In this document: in pieces, positions 1-9,296 of the stretch
Layout: every line of letters begins with the position of its first letter
How positions within the stretch are numbered: the stretch's first letter is position 1
Notes under the pieces: generated by a model
Databases searched by the model: none
The model's input: only the letters and a program-made list of their open reading frames with translations
Told to the model about the DNA's origin: nothing
Position numbers and translations under genes: made by a program
DNA from: Methanobacterium sp.
GTDB lineage: Archaea > Methanobacteriota > Methanobacteria > Methanobacteriales > Methanobacteriaceae
Assembly: GCA_003158115.1 (NCBI GenBank)
Contig: PMGM01000060.1
Span: forward strand, 490 to 38,373
DNA length: 37,884 nt
Reading direction: 5' to 3'

Positions 1-105
1 AACATCGGGTCTGCAAACTACTTCTAAGGTAGATCCGCATTTTTTACAAGTGTAAATTATTTCATCAAGAGCGTATTGTTCTCCACAGGATATGCACTTC
101 ATCAT
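1..105 (-). CDS. thrC: Threonine synthase, N-terminal fragment (runs off window)
   Basis: Only the first 35 codons are inside the window; the rest lies to the left. The peptide begins MMKCISCG and holds two CxxC pairs (CISC and CKKC), a zinc-ribbon start typical of archaeal threonine synthases, which convert O-phosphohomoserine to threonine with PLP. The catalytic PLP domain is not visible, so the name rests on the N-terminal signature alone; another zinc-ribbon protein remains possible. Two adjacent ATG codons follow an AAGGTGAT ribosome binding site; either could be the start. A palindrome in the leader (191-202) may be an operator. Confidence 0.6.
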   Translation of the reverse strand, partial: MMKCISCGEQYALDEIIYTCKKCGSTLEVVCRPDV

Positions 106-190
106 GGTATCACCTTGTTAAATTTTTAATATTTATAAAATCATCTAATAAATTCAAACTTTTTAACAATATAAAACTCTGTTTTAAATG

Positions 191-202
191 GGTATCAATA
201 CC
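191..202. promoter_or_regulatory. Palindrome GGTATCAATACC, candidate operator of thrC
   Basis: The 12-base sequence GGTAT-CA-ATACC is a perfect inverted repeat. It lies about 90 bases upstream of the thrC start, just downstream (minus orientation) of an AT-rich TATA-like stretch near 206-222. A site between TATA box and transcription start is the usual place for an archaeal repressor operator. That it is functional is inference. Confidence 0.35.
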
Positions 203-234
203 TTAAAATTATTATATTTAATAGACTTGTTCTT

Positions 235-870
235 TTAGATTGCAAATTTAATATAGTTTGCCCATGCAACACTAAGATTGGCCTCTAAAAATGCTGCTAT
301 AAGTAAAAATACAATAGCTATAACCATCAATTTGACTGATTCCCAGAACTCGTCCATGTTCATTTCTATTATATATTTGAACTGATTGGTTTGGGAAATG
401 TCTGATCTCATATGTGTTAATCCATTGAAGATATGGTAAATACAGCTGGCAAGTCTGAATCCAGCTGCACCAGATATGATAATACCAATAAGCTCAGGAA
501 TACCATAAGGGATATTATACAAAATATAATTTCCAAGAGGAAATTGGGTTGCTGCATATCCATTAAATATACCATTAAAAATGAGATAAATAGCAGTACC
601 AACACCAAAAAGTACTCCTCCAATATAAATAATAAGAATGATATCAAGATTTTTTTCGAATATGGGAAGAGTTTGGAGTTGTATTTGCCCTTGAACAGCA
701 TTATTTTTCAAACCACCTAACATTCCAGCAAAAAAAGGGCTTAACAATCCAGCAAATGCATAACCTAAGAGTACTGAAATTAATAATATTGCAGTTGAAA
801 GCAATAAATATATTTCATTTCGTCTGTATAGTCCTCCAAAAAATCCATCATACTTCTCTTTTTTCAGCAT
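235..870 (-). CDS. SpoIIM/DUF95-family integral membrane protein
   Basis: A 211-residue protein with several hydrophobic segments: one near residues 20-50, one near 75-105, one near 120-145 and one near 178-198. A basic N-terminus (MLKKEKYDG) precedes the first helix. The pattern of helices with small residues, the IPYGIPE motif between them and a terminal helix ending in AAFLEA match the SpoIIM (DUF95) family, known in bacteria from sporulation and widespread in archaea with no settled role. The ATG is preceded by GGGGAAGAGTG. It lies 85 bases downstream of trpS on the same strand and may be its last co-transcribed partner. Confidence 0.75.
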   Translation of the reverse strand: MLKKEKYDGFFGGLYRRNEIYLLLSTAILLISVLLGYAFAGLLSPFFAGMLGGLKNNAVQGQIQLQTLPIFEKNLDIILIIYIGGVLFGVGTAIYLIFNGIFNGYAATQFPLGNYILYNIPYGIPELIGIIISGAAGFRLASCIYHIFNGLTHMRSDISQTNQFKYIIEMNMDEFWESVKLMVIAIVFLLIAAFLEANLSVAWANYIKFAI

Positions 871-955
871 TTACACTCTTCCCCTATCATACAGCTTACT
901 TTCAATAAGTGATGTTTTTTAAATTACCAATTATTTTTATTCAATATTTATTTAT

Positions 956-2053
956 CTAGTTTCTATTTAAAATCTTCCTTGCATCATCTTCTGCAATAAT
1001 CCTCTTTTTTGATAATTTTTGGAAAAATTTTCTCATCATACCTGATGCAATGTTCTTACATTCACCACACATAATTGTGCCTTGTTTACAATCATGGTAA
1101 ATCTCTTTTAACTCGGCATCTGAACTAACAAGATGGTAGAGGAGCATTTCATATACAACACAATCTTCGGGAATACCTCCCAATTGACGTTGATCTTCTA
1201 AACTTTCTCTCCCACCAGTTTTTGCAGATTTAACCTTCTTTTCAGCCATTTCTGGACTGTCACTTAAAAATATGGCAGTTTTTGGTTTACTGCTTGACAT
1301 TTTATCTCCTGTCAAACCTGTGATAAATCTATGATAAGTTGATGAAGGAGCAATGAATTTATATTTGTTTTTGAAACGTTCCGCAATATCACGAGTGAGT
1401 CTTATATGTGGATCTTGATCCGGACCTACAGGAACAACTGTGGGTTTAGGACCTCCAAATTCCTCTAACTGAGGGTGTAATATATCAGCAACTTGTACCA
1501 ATGGAACGTATAAATGTGATATGTTGGTTGATCCTGAAAATCCGTATATTGACTTCATTTCATTAAGATTAACTTTACGACCTAATATATAGGCAAGATC
1601 TTGTACAGCTTTATTTTCCGATTGGAGATAGGTGTGTATATTTTTCTTTTTAAAATCCAGTCCCAGTGCTATGTAATTGGTTAAATACTCTGTTATTGCA
1701 AGTTTTCTAGATTCTTCAAATTCAATGCCTCTAGCAGAGTATGATTCCATATCTGCTATTGGAATATATATGTCTGCTCCTTGCTTCTGATACCATATCA
1801 ACTGATCAACGATCATCTTGTGACCTATATGCATTTTTCCACTTGGCATCATACCGGTAACAACTGCAAATCTACTTTTTTCCCTCATGGCTTTTATTAT
1901 TCTACCATAATCCCTTTGACCGAATATTATTCCTCTTTTCATTAATATAGGAGGATTATCAACGTCGTCTAGCAGATCTGAAAAGGGTTTAATCCCAAAT
2001 TGTTCTATGAGTTTTTCATAGTCTAAAATCACCGAACTCCACGGGTCTATCAT
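956..2053 (-). CDS. trpS: Tryptophan--tRNA ligase
   Basis: A class I aminoacyl-tRNA synthetase of 365 residues that charges tRNA-Trp. The HIGH signature is seen as [10 protein letters not shown] (about residues 69-78) and the KMSKS signature as GDKMSSSK (about 248-255). The GPDQDPH motif before it is typical of archaeal/eukaryotic TrpRS. A CGEC pair near the C-terminus (about residue 330) is consistent with the archaeal branch. The ATG follows AAGGTGAT at good spacing. It sits 120 bases downstream of endA on the same strand. Length and motifs are complete; no sign of damage. Confidence 0.95.
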   Translation of the reverse strand: MIDPWSSVILDYEKLIEQFGIKPFSDLLDDVDNPPILMKRGIIFGQRDYGRIIKAMREKSRFAVVTGMMPSGKMHIGHKMIVDQLIWYQKQGADIYIPIADMESYSARGIEFEESRKLAITEYLTNYIALGLDFKKKNIHTYLQSENKAVQDLAYILGRKVNLNEMKSIYGFSGSTNISHLYVPLVQVADILHPQLEEFGGPKPTVVPVGPDQDPHIRLTRDIAERFKNKYKFIAPSSTYHRFITGLTGDKMSSSKPKTAIFLSDSPEMAEKKVKSAKTGGRESLEDQRQLGGIPEDCVVYEMLLYHLVSSDAELKEIYHDCKQGTIMCGECKNIASGMMRKFFQKLSKKRIIAEDDARKILNRN

Positions 2054-2173
2054 TTAAATCACCTTTGTAAACATTAAAAATTTATTAAATTGAATCTTTT
2101 ATTAAATGGTTTGCTATTATTATTAAAATTTCAGATGTTAAAATTTGTATTAAACGAAAATATAGCACCGGAT

Positions 2174-2677
2174 TTAGGGTCTTGTCCATTCAACATTGTA
2201 GTAGGTAATATCATTTTCATCATCTACAACAGCAAATAATAATTTTTTATTTACACCATGAGCAACTCTAACATAACTTGACAGGTCAGACATCATGAAT
2301 TTACTGTTTTCACTTGCCACTTTTACAAGATAGTTTGAATGACCCTCTCCAGGAGATTTACCCCGTTCATATAGCCTAAATTCTGACCCATACTTGAAAC
2401 CGGTCTTAACAATATATCCTCTGTTACGAAGATCCTTAAAAACAATGTAATTAGTAAATGAGCCCTGTCCCCGTATGAGTTTAATAAGTTTCTCGATAGA
2501 TACATCATCTGAATCTATATTAACTTCTAATTTTCCTTTCTCCATCAGATAAAGTGCTTCTATAAGGGATAGTTCAAGTCCATCTTCTGTCATATTTCCG
2601 TAGTGACTTTTTTCATGGATCTTTGCGATATTTCCTTCCCTGATTATAACTAGATCTCCTGATAATTCTGAATTCAT
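2174..2677 (-). CDS. endA: tRNA-splicing endonuclease
   Basis: A 167-residue archaeal homotetrameric-type intron endonuclease, which cuts bulge-helix-bulge structures in pre-tRNA. The C-terminal catalytic domain shows the expected order of residues: a Tyr in the YGSEFRLYE stretch, a His in GHSNYLV and a Lys in the VNKKLL stretch. The N-terminal half (about residues 10-70) fits the structural domain of the short alpha4-type enzyme. The start follows GGGTGAATC. It is 49 bases downstream of npdG and upstream of trpS on the same strand, so the three may form one transcription unit; the two RNA enzymes share a tRNA theme. Confidence 0.93.
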   Translation of the reverse strand: MNSELSGDLVIIREGNIAKIHEKSHYGNMTEDGLELSLIEALYLMEKGKLEVNIDSDDVSIEKLIKLIRGQGSFTNYIVFKDLRNRGYIVKTGFKYGSEFRLYERGKSPGEGHSNYLVKVASENSKFMMSDLSSYVRVAHGVNKKLLFAVVDDENDITYYNVEWTRP

Positions 2678-2726
2678 GATTCACCCAGTAATGATTTTAA
2701 ATTATTCCATTTGTTTAACGTACTAT

Positions 2727-3395
2727 TCAAAGTCCTGTTATTCTAATACCCGCAAGTTTAATTCTATTACGAATGTTTAAATTGATTAAAAGAGGAGTAA
2801 TTTTCTCAACAATCCTGGCATTTTCTAAGGGACCACATTCAATGGATCTAACTCCGGAAATTTTTTCTGCAAGCTCCATTACTATTGCGTTGGCTTGGGT
2901 GTCATCACCTGAAATCAGACAATCACATTCAACATCTTCATTGATGTTGGTGAGACTTGCAGCACTCAGATTACAGAAAGCAGATACAACCCGCACATCT
3001 TTACCTAGAAATGCTGCTGATCTTTCAGCTGCTGATCCTTCCCAGAGATCAACAAATCTGGTTGGTTTACCACCTATACATCCTTCAAGAGGAACCGTTG
3101 CATCCACAAAGATTTTATCCTGAACATATTCTTTAATGCTTTTGAGTGTTATCATCTGTGCTTGAAGAGGTACAGTCAAAACAACAATATCACCATTAGT
3201 TGTTGCATCTTCATTGGTCATTGCCGATAGATTAGGGAGATTTTCATCATTTAACATATCTTTTATAAGTTTAACAGCATTTTCAGCCTTTTTAATATCT
3301 CTAGATCCCACTATAACATGTTCACCAGATTTTACAAATCTCAATGCAAGTCCAAGTCCTTGGTCTCCTGTTCCACCAATTATTGCAATTTTCAA
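2727..3395 (-). CDS. npdG: F420-dependent NADP(+) reductase
   Basis: A 222-residue enzyme moving hydride between reduced coenzyme F420 and NADP+, the main NADPH source of methanogens. The Rossmann motif is at the very N-terminus (GGTGDQGLG), followed by a basic SRD segment for the NADP phosphate. Downstream motifs VVLTVPLQ, VDATVPLEG and VSAFCNLSA match the F420H2:NADP oxidoreductase family. The start codon is TTG: the reading frame begins with it directly after a GGGGATG ribosome binding site, with no ATG nearby. A TATA-like element at 3463-3474 on the minus strand suits its promoter. Confidence 0.93.
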   Translation of the reverse strand: MKIAIIGGTGDQGLGLALRFVKSGEHVIVGSRDIKKAENAVKLIKDMLNDENLPNLSAMTNEDATTNGDIVVLTVPLQAQMITLKSIKEYVQDKIFVDATVPLEGCIGGKPTRFVDLWEGSAAERSAAFLGKDVRVVSAFCNLSAASLTNINEDVECDCLISGDDTQANAIVMELAEKISGVRSIECGPLENARIVEKITPLLINLNIRNRIKLAGIRITGL

Positions 3396-3462
3396 CTAAA
3401 CATCCCCTTCATTTTTTTATTTAATAATAAAATTCTCTTCTATCTTAGTCTATATTATAAAT

Positions 3463-3474
3463 AATATATAAAAA
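3463..3474 (-). promoter_or_regulatory. TATA-like box of npdG operon
   Basis: On the minus strand this reads TTTTTATATATT, about 70 bases upstream of the npdG start in the 239-base gap between npdG and the 3635-4396 gene. A start site about 25 bases downstream would give a leader of roughly 45 bases carrying the ribosome binding site. The rest of the gap is AT-rich with no gene seen. Confidence 0.45.
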
Positions 3475-3634
3475 ATAGGATTTTCTCTTTGATGATAGAT
3501 ATCTATAGTTTTAGGTTTTTAATTTAAAGTTTATTAACCTTGGAATTAATTTTGAGGAAGTATATATCTCATGTATCTTAAAATTCCAAAAAATATTAAA
3601 AAAAGTTATAAATACATTTTTTCGACACCCATAT

Positions 3635-4396
3635 TCAAAATAGATTTTTAAAATTATTTTTGAGGTAGTCTAAACTTTCAGTAACTGCTTTAGGATCATT
3701 TACCTCTACAACTAGAATACCATTGTAATCCCTATTATTGAGTTCTTTAAAAAGAGATTTAAAGTCAATATTAGCACTTCCAATGGCGTTATGGTTGTCG
3801 AAACTTCCATCATTGTCTGAAAGATGGACATGTTTTATAAGGGGTGATTTGAGCATTTCTGAAATTTCAAATCCCATATTATTGGCATGTCCAACATCTA
3901 ATGTGATATATGCTCCTATCTCCTCAACCATTTTGTCAAGTTCATTTATATCTTTACCTAACAATCCATCAATATCAGGCATGTTTTCAACACAGAGCAT
4001 AACTCCCCTATCCTCGGCATATTTGGAACATTCTAATAGGGAATCTTTACTGATAGCAAGAATTTTTTTTCTAAATTTTTTCCCGAGTATTGGTATTTGT
4101 CCAGGATGTACAACAACTAAACCCGGTTCCATTGAAGATGCAAGATCAATGGAATTTTTTATCTGAGATACAGAGGATCTTCTTATTACCTCATTATAGG
4201 ATGCTATGTTAATATCCGACAATGGTGAATGTACACTAATTTTTATATTGTAAGAATCAACTACATCCTTGGCAATGGAATCATAGGGGTATTCATTTAT
4301 GACTTCACAGTACTTCAAACCCCTATCATCAAGACATTCGAGTACCTTATCAAATGGTTTTGGTGAGAGTGCAAGTGTTGATACGCTGATATTCAT
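3635..4396 (-). CDS. Sugar phosphate isomerase/epimerase-like TIM-barrel protein
   Basis: A 253-residue protein of the xylose isomerase-like / AP endonuclease family 2 fold. Likely metal-binding positions appear in order: an early His in ISVHSPL, Glu in CVENMPD, Asp and His in TLDVGHANN, His in HVHLSDN and a C-terminal Glu in VVEVND. The same fold serves sugar epimerases, isomerases and endonuclease IV; the short length without the endonuclease IV signatures points to the isomerase-like group. Substrate cannot be told. The ATG follows GGAGATTATGTGA. It stands alone between the npdG leader and the PIN-ATPase gene, all on the minus strand. Confidence 0.8.
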   Translation of the reverse strand: MNISVSTLALSPKPFDKVLECLDDRGLKYCEVINEYPYDSIAKDVVDSYNIKISVHSPLSDINIASYNEVIRRSSVSQIKNSIDLASSMEPGLVVVHPGQIPILGKKFRKKILAISKDSLLECSKYAEDRGVMLCVENMPDIDGLLGKDINELDKMVEEIGAYITLDVGHANNMGFEISEMLKSPLIKHVHLSDNDGSFDNHNAIGSANIDFKSLFKELNNRDYNGILVVEVNDPKAVTESLDYLKNNFKNLF

Positions 4397-4475
4397 TCAC
4401 ATAATCTCCAGAATTTTATTTAGGTTACAACCTATAGTTTAACAAGACTGTGATATTTTGATGAACAGATGTGTT

Positions 4476-6302
4476 TTATTCGTTTCGAAGCCGTGCATAT
4501 ATGGGTATGTCCCTTTTCATGGCTTTTAGTATGATGGTTGCAAGTTCAATGTCCTTTTTAATCTTAATGGTGCCTTTTTTGCCTACTGTAGCTGTGAACA
4601 AATATTCATCTTCGACTAAAATATCAAAGGGAGTGCCAACCATATCTTTTCTGAAGTTGAGAATAACGTAGTTGCCTGAGATCTCGGTGTTAACTGGAAA
4701 CATATCATCCACTTCCTGTACCTCAAGGGGTTCAACACCTATACTTATACCTATCTTCCTTTCAACTTCATCTATGGTCTTACCTTTCTTACCTATGAGT
4801 TTAGCAATATTCTTTTCATCTATGTAGACATTTGCACGTTTATCAGATTTCATATTAACTTCGACTATTGCATCGGGTATCCTGTTATGTATTTCTTTGA
4901 TTATTTCTCTTTCAGCAATTTTCTGCATTGGTGTTTTTTCGTATGTTGTTGCACCCACATCCATAACAATTGTCTGTTCTCCATAAGTATAAACTTCGTG
5001 AGCCAAATCACCAGTCTCAAAGTCTCTGATTTCTATTACAGGTCTTGAAAGGTCTGCTTCAACCATACCTGTAGGTACCTTTACTGTGAGTTTAATATCA
5101 AATATGGCTTCAACTCGTCCTTCATTAATAAATATGGTTGTGTCTACTATGGATGGGATCATTCCAAGTTCAACCCTTCCAATAATTCTTTGAATGGCGT
5201 CTATTGGTCTGGTTGCATGTACAACACCTATCATACCAACTCCTGCCAGCCTCATGTCAGCGAATATTCTGAAATCTTTGGTTTTACGCAGTTCATCGTA
5301 TATGGTATAATCTGGCCTGACTAATAGGAGAATATCAGCTGTTTTGCTCATATCCTTCTCTAAAGGTGCATACTGCGTTATTTCATCACCCACTTGAAGA
5401 TCACGAGGTGATTCCATTGTTTTTACAATTGCTCCGATATCTCGGCTATAGAATTCTGCTACAGCTTGTGCAAATGTTGTTTTACCGGCTCCAGGAGGGC
5501 CGGCTATTAATATACCCTTTGCACTGTTTTTTAACCTGTCAACCAGTTTCTCTGGAAGTTTATAATCATCCATAGATACTTTGGTTATTGGTCTTACAAC
5601 TGTTATTTCTACCCCATCTGAGAAAGGTGGTCGAGCAATGGATATCCTGTACTCCCTGAATTGAACAACAGTTGCTCCTTCCATTTCTATTTCTATAAAA
5701 CTTTTAAAATCACTTTTTGCCATTTCAGTAATTTCTCTTGCCATCTTTTCAAGTTCTATATGTTTAAGGGGGTTTGGGCTTATTTTAACCAGTTGTATAT
5801 TTCCAGGAGTACCCTTTTTTGCCATGGGTCTGACATTTTCTTTCAGATGTATGGACATGGTTTCACTATCAAAATACTTGGCAATGGTGAGCTCTTTGTA
5901 TCCTATCATTTCAGGTTTAAGGTAAATTGCTTCTAATCCTTGTGCTTCTGCAACTTCTCTCTGTACTCTGTCACTGGTTATAAGTATTGCTTCATAGTCC
6001 CCTGCTGTATCCCTGATCATGGCATCTATTTCTCCACCCTTAGCAAGGGATATCTCGTCGGGTGTGGGTCTTCTACCAACGTAGGAAAGTTTTAATTTTC
6101 CCTCAGTACAAAGTTTTTGGAGCTGTTTAAGTTCTCCTAAACCATTAAAACCAGTTTCTCGCCCTTTATTGGCTTGATTTTCAAGTTCAGATATGACTGC
6201 TTTAGGAACTATAACTTCGCAGCCATGATAATCTTTACCCATTACTAATTTGGTGATTCTGCCATCAACTATTACACTTGTATCTGGAACGATTTTCATC
6301 AT
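4476..6302 (-). CDS. PIN-domain / PilT-like ATPase / KH-domain protein (PINA family)
   Basis: A 608-residue three-part protein. Residues 1-130 are a PIN nuclease-like domain with acidic positions in PDTSVIVDG, near E39, in GGEIDAMI and in LITSDR. Residues about 250-400 are a PilT/VirB11-like ATPase with Walker [10 protein letters not shown] (about 268-276). Residues about 485-530 hold a KH RNA/DNA-binding motif (LIGKKGKTI). This is the architecture of archaeal PINA; the Sulfolobus protein is a hexameric ATPase linked to Holliday-junction processing with Hjc and Hjm. Its ATG overlaps the hisI stop (ATGATG), so the two are translationally coupled. Why a histidine enzyme is coupled to it is unclear. 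Confidence 0.88.
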   Translation of the reverse strand: MMKIVPDTSVIVDGRITKLVMGKDYHGCEVIVPKAVISELENQANKGRETGFNGLGELKQLQKLCTEGKLKLSYVGRRPTPDEISLAKGGEIDAMIRDTAGDYEAILITSDRVQREVAEAQGLEAIYLKPEMIGYKELTIAKYFDSETMSIHLKENVRPMAKKGTPGNIQLVKISPNPLKHIELEKMAREITEMAKSDFKSFIEIEMEGATVVQFREYRISIARPPFSDGVEITVVRPITKVSMDDYKLPEKLVDRLKNSAKGILIAGPPGAGKTTFAQAVAEFYSRDIGAIVKTMESPRDLQVGDEITQYAPLEKDMSKTADILLLVRPDYTIYDELRKTKDFRIFADMRLAGVGMIGVVHATRPIDAIQRIIGRVELGMIPSIVDTTIFINEGRVEAIFDIKLTVKVPTGMVEADLSRPVIEIRDFETGDLAHEVYTYGEQTIVMDVGATTYEKTPMQKIAEREIIKEIHNRIPDAIVEVNMKSDKRANVYIDEKNIAKLIGKKGKTIDEVERKIGISIGVEPLEVQEVDDMFPVNTEISGNYVILNFRKDMVGTPFDILVEDEYLFTATVGKKGTIKIKKDIELATIILKAMKRDIPIYARLRNE

Positions 6303-6703
6303 TTCTCTCCGTAAACGTTTTCCGGCTCAAATACTTTTTCTTTAACCAATTCTAAGTTTCCACTATTTTCTTGAATTTTCCTGAAAAAACAAGAGTAATA
6401 ACCTTCATGACATGCTCCGCCATTTTGTTTCACTTTAAGTAAAACTGCATCCTCGTCACAGTCAGTTAATATTTCCTGAACTTCCTGTGTATGGCCTGAA
6501 CTTTCACCCTTTAACCAAAGCTTGTTTCTTGAAGTACTCCAGTAATGTGCTTTGCCTGTATCTATTGTTTCCATTAAGGCTTTTTTGTTCATATAAGCAA
6601 CCATTAATACTTCAGAACTTTTATAATCTTGTGATATTGCTATTATGAGTTGTTCACCACCCATTTGAAGTCTGAAATTAAGATCCAAATCTTTTTCATC
6701 CAT
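6299..6703 (-). CDS. hisI: Phosphoribosyl-AMP cyclohydrolase
   Basis: A 134-residue enzyme opening the purine ring of phosphoribosyl-AMP in histidine synthesis. Seen are SGHTQEV, the DCDEDAVLLKV metal-binding stretch and the CHEGYYSCFFR zinc-ligand stretch, all diagnostic of HisI. The pyrophosphohydrolase (HisE) domain is absent, as usual in archaea. The open frame extends 5 codons upstream to a TTG, but GGGGATGAT lies inside that extension and sits correctly for the ATG at 6703, so that start is chosen. The stop overlaps the PIN-ATPase start by 4 bases. Confidence 0.93.
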   Translation of the reverse strand: MDEKDLDLNFRLQMGGEQLIIAISQDYKSSEVLMVAYMNKKALMETIDTGKAHYWSTSRNKLWLKGESSGHTQEVQEILTDCDEDAVLLKVKQNGGACHEGYYSCFFRKIQENSGNLELVKEKVFEPENVYGEK

Positions 6704-6783
6704 TTCCATCATCCCCAAATTTTATTTTTGGACTTGTATTATTCCATTTTTGTTGAAAGATCAATTTGAGTTCTAAAATTTCT

Positions 6784-8079
6784 TTATTTAGTTTCAATTT
6801 TCTGTTTAAGCAATTCAGCAACGTTTAATATACTAACTGTTTCCTGTTCTCCACTTATCATATCCTTAACAGTTACATTACCTTCTTCAAAATCTCTTGC
6901 ACCTACAAGAACAACGTAGTTGATCTTAAGGTTGTCTACATAGGACAATACCTTTTTAAGTTTCTTACCAACTAGATCAACATCGGTTGAAATACCATTT
7001 TTTCGGAGTTTTTGGGCTATTTCAAATGCTTTAAGTTTCAGATCATTTTTTATTGGTGCTACGAATACTTCTACAGATGGTTTTGTTTCGATAAATTTTT
7101 CTTGTTTTTTAAGAGCATCCATAACCCTATCAAATCCAAATGCGAATCCTGTGGATTCAACATTTTCTCCACCAAATACCTCTATTAAATTATAGGTACC
7201 TCCACCACTTATCTGTTTTTGTGCACCCAGTCCATGCACATAAATTTCAAATACAGTTCCACTGTAATAATCCAATCCACGAGCAATACCTAGATTTACC
7301 ACGTAATCTGAAAATCCAAATGCTTCAAGAGATTTTAAAAGTTCCTCAAGTTCATTTAATGCGTTACAAGCATGTTCACTACAGTTGATCAGTGCTTCAA
7401 CATCTTTTATAATTGAACTATTTCCTTTCATTCCAATAAGCTTCAATAATAACTCCTTTGAATTATCATCTACATCAATATCTTCGAGTAATTTTGTAAG
7501 TTCGTCAGCATCGCCTTTATCGATTATTCCCATGACCTGATCCTGCATATCCCCTTCGATATTTGCATCGTTTAGTATATTCCTAAGAATTCCTAAATTT
7601 CCAATGTGTATCTCAAAGTCTTTAAGTCCAAGTTCTTCAAGGCAATGTGCTGCCATACTAATAACTTCTGCTTCAGATCCTGGTGATTTTCCACCTATCA
7701 ATTCACATCCAAACTGCCAGAACTGTCTAAATCTGCCTGCCTGTGGTCGTTCATATCTGAAGCAACTGCCAAAATAATACATTTTAACGGGCTTTGGAGT
7801 TTTTTGAAGTTCTTTAATATACATCCTAGCTACGGGGGCTGTTAGTTCTGGTCTTAGTGCCAAATCTCTTCCACCTTTATCTTGGAAGTGATAAATCTGA
7901 TCCTTTATACCTTCACCTGATTTTGTTGTGAAAAGTGAAAGTTCCTCGAAAATTGGTGTTTTAATCTCACCATAACCATATGTTTCAAATATTTGTCTCA
8001 TGGTACTTTCAACACATTTCCTTTCTTTCATTTCATTAAAAAGAAAATCACGTGTTCCTCTAGGTCTTTGTATCTCCAT
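6784..8079 (-). CDS. hisS: Histidine--tRNA ligase
   Basis: A class II synthetase of 431 residues. Motif 1 region begins at RPRGTRDF; motif 2 is [18 protein letters not shown] (about residues 106-123); the histidine-specific [12 protein letters not shown] stretch is near 265-275; motif 3 is [10 protein letters not shown] (about 310-320). The C-terminal anticodon-binding domain begins near residue 335 (VFVAPI). The ATG follows AGGAGAGAA. It lies 80 bases upstream of hisI on the same strand, placing histidine synthesis and histidine charging next to each other. Confidence 0.95.
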   Translation of the reverse strand: MEIQRPRGTRDFLFNEMKERKCVESTMRQIFETYGYGEIKTPIFEELSLFTTKSGEGIKDQIYHFQDKGGRDLALRPELTAPVARMYIKELQKTPKPVKMYYFGSCFRYERPQAGRFRQFWQFGCELIGGKSPGSEAEVISMAAHCLEELGLKDFEIHIGNLGILRNILNDANIEGDMQDQVMGIIDKGDADELTKLLEDIDVDDNSKELLLKLIGMKGNSSIIKDVEALINCSEHACNALNELEELLKSLEAFGFSDYVVNLGIARGLDYYSGTVFEIYVHGLGAQKQISGGGTYNLIEVFGGENVESTGFAFGFDRVMDALKKQEKFIETKPSVEVFVAPIKNDLKLKAFEIAQKLRKNGISTDVDLVGKKLKKVLSYVDNLKINYVVLVGARDFEEGNVTVKDMISGEQETVSILNVAELLKQKIETK

Positions 8080-8142
8080 TTTCTCTCCTGCCTTTATAAT
8101 TTGGATAAAAATTTTTTAATTTACAAATAGATAATATCAAGT

Positions 8143-8162
8143 TACCATCTATTAGATTGGTA
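8143..8162. repeat. Imperfect inverted repeat upstream of hisS
   Basis: TACCATCT, three bases, then AGATTGGTA form an inverted repeat with one unpaired T. It lies about 65-85 bases upstream of hisS, in the 243-base gap before the HARP gene. It could be an operator or a weak terminator for HARP transcripts. The remainder of the gap is AT-rich with no gene seen. Confidence 0.25.
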
Positions 8163-8322
8163 TCTTTTAAAAATATTTACTAATTCTACAGAAATTTAAT
8201 AGTGAACTAGAGTGAAAATTATAGAATTATGATTTTATTGTTTAGAACATTTTTTTAATCGTAATGTTGAAGGTATTCTTCCATCATTTTAGGAAATGAT
8301 TTTGCACTTAAAAATCTGAGCC

Positions 8323-8919
8323 CTAATTTCTTTCAGCCCATACTTTGATACCTTCATCGGCTGCAACCACTCCTGCTCCAAGTTCCTTTGCAAGAAGAAG
8401 TACATCAAGATCGGGAGCACTGTCAAGTGTGCCTTTCCTTAAAGCTGCCCTGTAACGTTTTCTAAAGTCGGTTATTGCCTTACCCAAAACTTTGGCTTCA
8501 ATATCTGCTTTGTTCTCCCCACGGGACATCAAGACCAATGATTCTACTGCAGCTTCCCATATTGAACTTTCAGATATTCTCATCCCTTTGTTCATTCTTT
8601 CCATCATATCCTGAACATATTCGTAGAATATTTCTGATGGAATTTTTGTATCATAACGATTGGGTGTTTTTTTAACAATCCATGTTTCAGCTTTGACCAT
8701 GATTTTATCAGGGCATTCATAACGTGCCATATAGTCTGAAAATTCTTTATATGTGATTGGTGGCATGTGACAGCTTATGTTGAGTTTTATCCGGGACTTT
8801 GCAATCAAATCCATCAACATATCCACAGTTTTTAAAAGGTTACCTTCCCCATAGTCGTCACGAAGTTGTGTATCTGTAAAAGCAGTTGTATCAAGAACAA
8901 ACCTTTGTTTTGCAAGCAT
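8323..8919 (-). CDS. UPF0278 / HARP protein-only RNase P homologue (RNA ligase partner)
   Basis: A 198-residue PIN-like metallonuclease of the UPF0278 family, also annotated as RNA ligase partner. Acidic PIN positions are seen near the N-terminus (LDTTAFTD) and C-terminus (DLDVLLLAKEL and AADEGI), with a central helical region rich in charged residues (about 90-165). The Aquifex aeolicus homologue was shown to be an RNA-free RNase P (HARP) that removes tRNA 5' leaders. Work on Haloferax and Methanosarcina homologues indicated they are not the main RNase P there. The ATG follows AGAGGTG, and a TATA-like box at 8981-8992 gives it its own promoter. Confidence 0.88.
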   Translation of the reverse strand: MLAKQRFVLDTTAFTDTQLRDDYGEGNLLKTVDMLMDLIAKSRIKLNISCHMPPITYKEFSDYMARYECPDKIMVKAETWIVKKTPNRYDTKIPSEIFYEYVQDMMERMNKGMRISESSIWEAAVESLVLMSRGENKADIEAKVLGKAITDFRKRYRAALRKGTLDSAPDLDVLLLAKELGAGVVAADEGIKVWAERN

Positions 8920-8980
8920 TTTACACCTCTAAACCAATCTTCAATTATAAACTATATCTCCATAATATCCTGATGCATGG

Positions 8981-8992
8981 AAATATATATAG
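8981..8992 (-). promoter_or_regulatory. TATA-like box of the HARP gene
   Basis: On the minus strand this reads CTATATATATTT, centred about 67 bases upstream of the HARP start, giving a leader of about 40 bases. The same 12-mer recurs at 9241-9252 serving the opposite strand. The 377-base gap 8920-9296 holds these two divergent promoters and otherwise only AT-rich sequence with no gene seen. Confidence 0.5.
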
Positions 8993-9240
8993 ACTAATGT
9001 ATAAAAGAATTTCTAAATCCAATGGTTTTTAGTAAACCAATATAAAATCAGCTCTAAATAAAGTAGTTAACATTCTCATTAAACTAATATTTTAAAAATT
9101 AGGTGAATATAGATATTTTGAAAATATTGAAATTCTGTGAAAAATTAAAATATAAGATGATGATATTTTTAGGAGTGTCTTTTACAAAAAAGGATTTACA
9201 TTTTTTTCAAGTAATTACCATTTAATTTCTGTCATGATGA

Positions 9241-9252
9241 AAATATATATAG
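9241..9252 (+). promoter_or_regulatory. TATA-like box of the SGNH hydrolase gene
   Basis: AAATATATATAG lies about 50 bases upstream of the ATG at 9297, preceded by a purine-rich stretch that could serve as BRE. The predicted start near 9276 leaves a short leader without a clear ribosome binding site. Confidence 0.5.
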
Positions 9253-9296
9253 AATCTACCAACAATTAATTACAATAAAAAATAAACTATAATCCT

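Noticed and set aside
433..720. Open frame opposite the SpoIIM-like gene
   Set aside because: Low-complexity Asn/Ser/Lys shadow of the real membrane protein on the other strand; similar shadows opposite rfcL, the roadblock gene, hmgA and others were left out for the same reason.
8920..9296. Possible tRNA or other structured RNA in the longest gaps
   Set aside because: Gaps are AT-rich, show no T-arm GGTTCRA motif with matching acceptor stems and no long GC-rich hairpins; only promoter elements were found.
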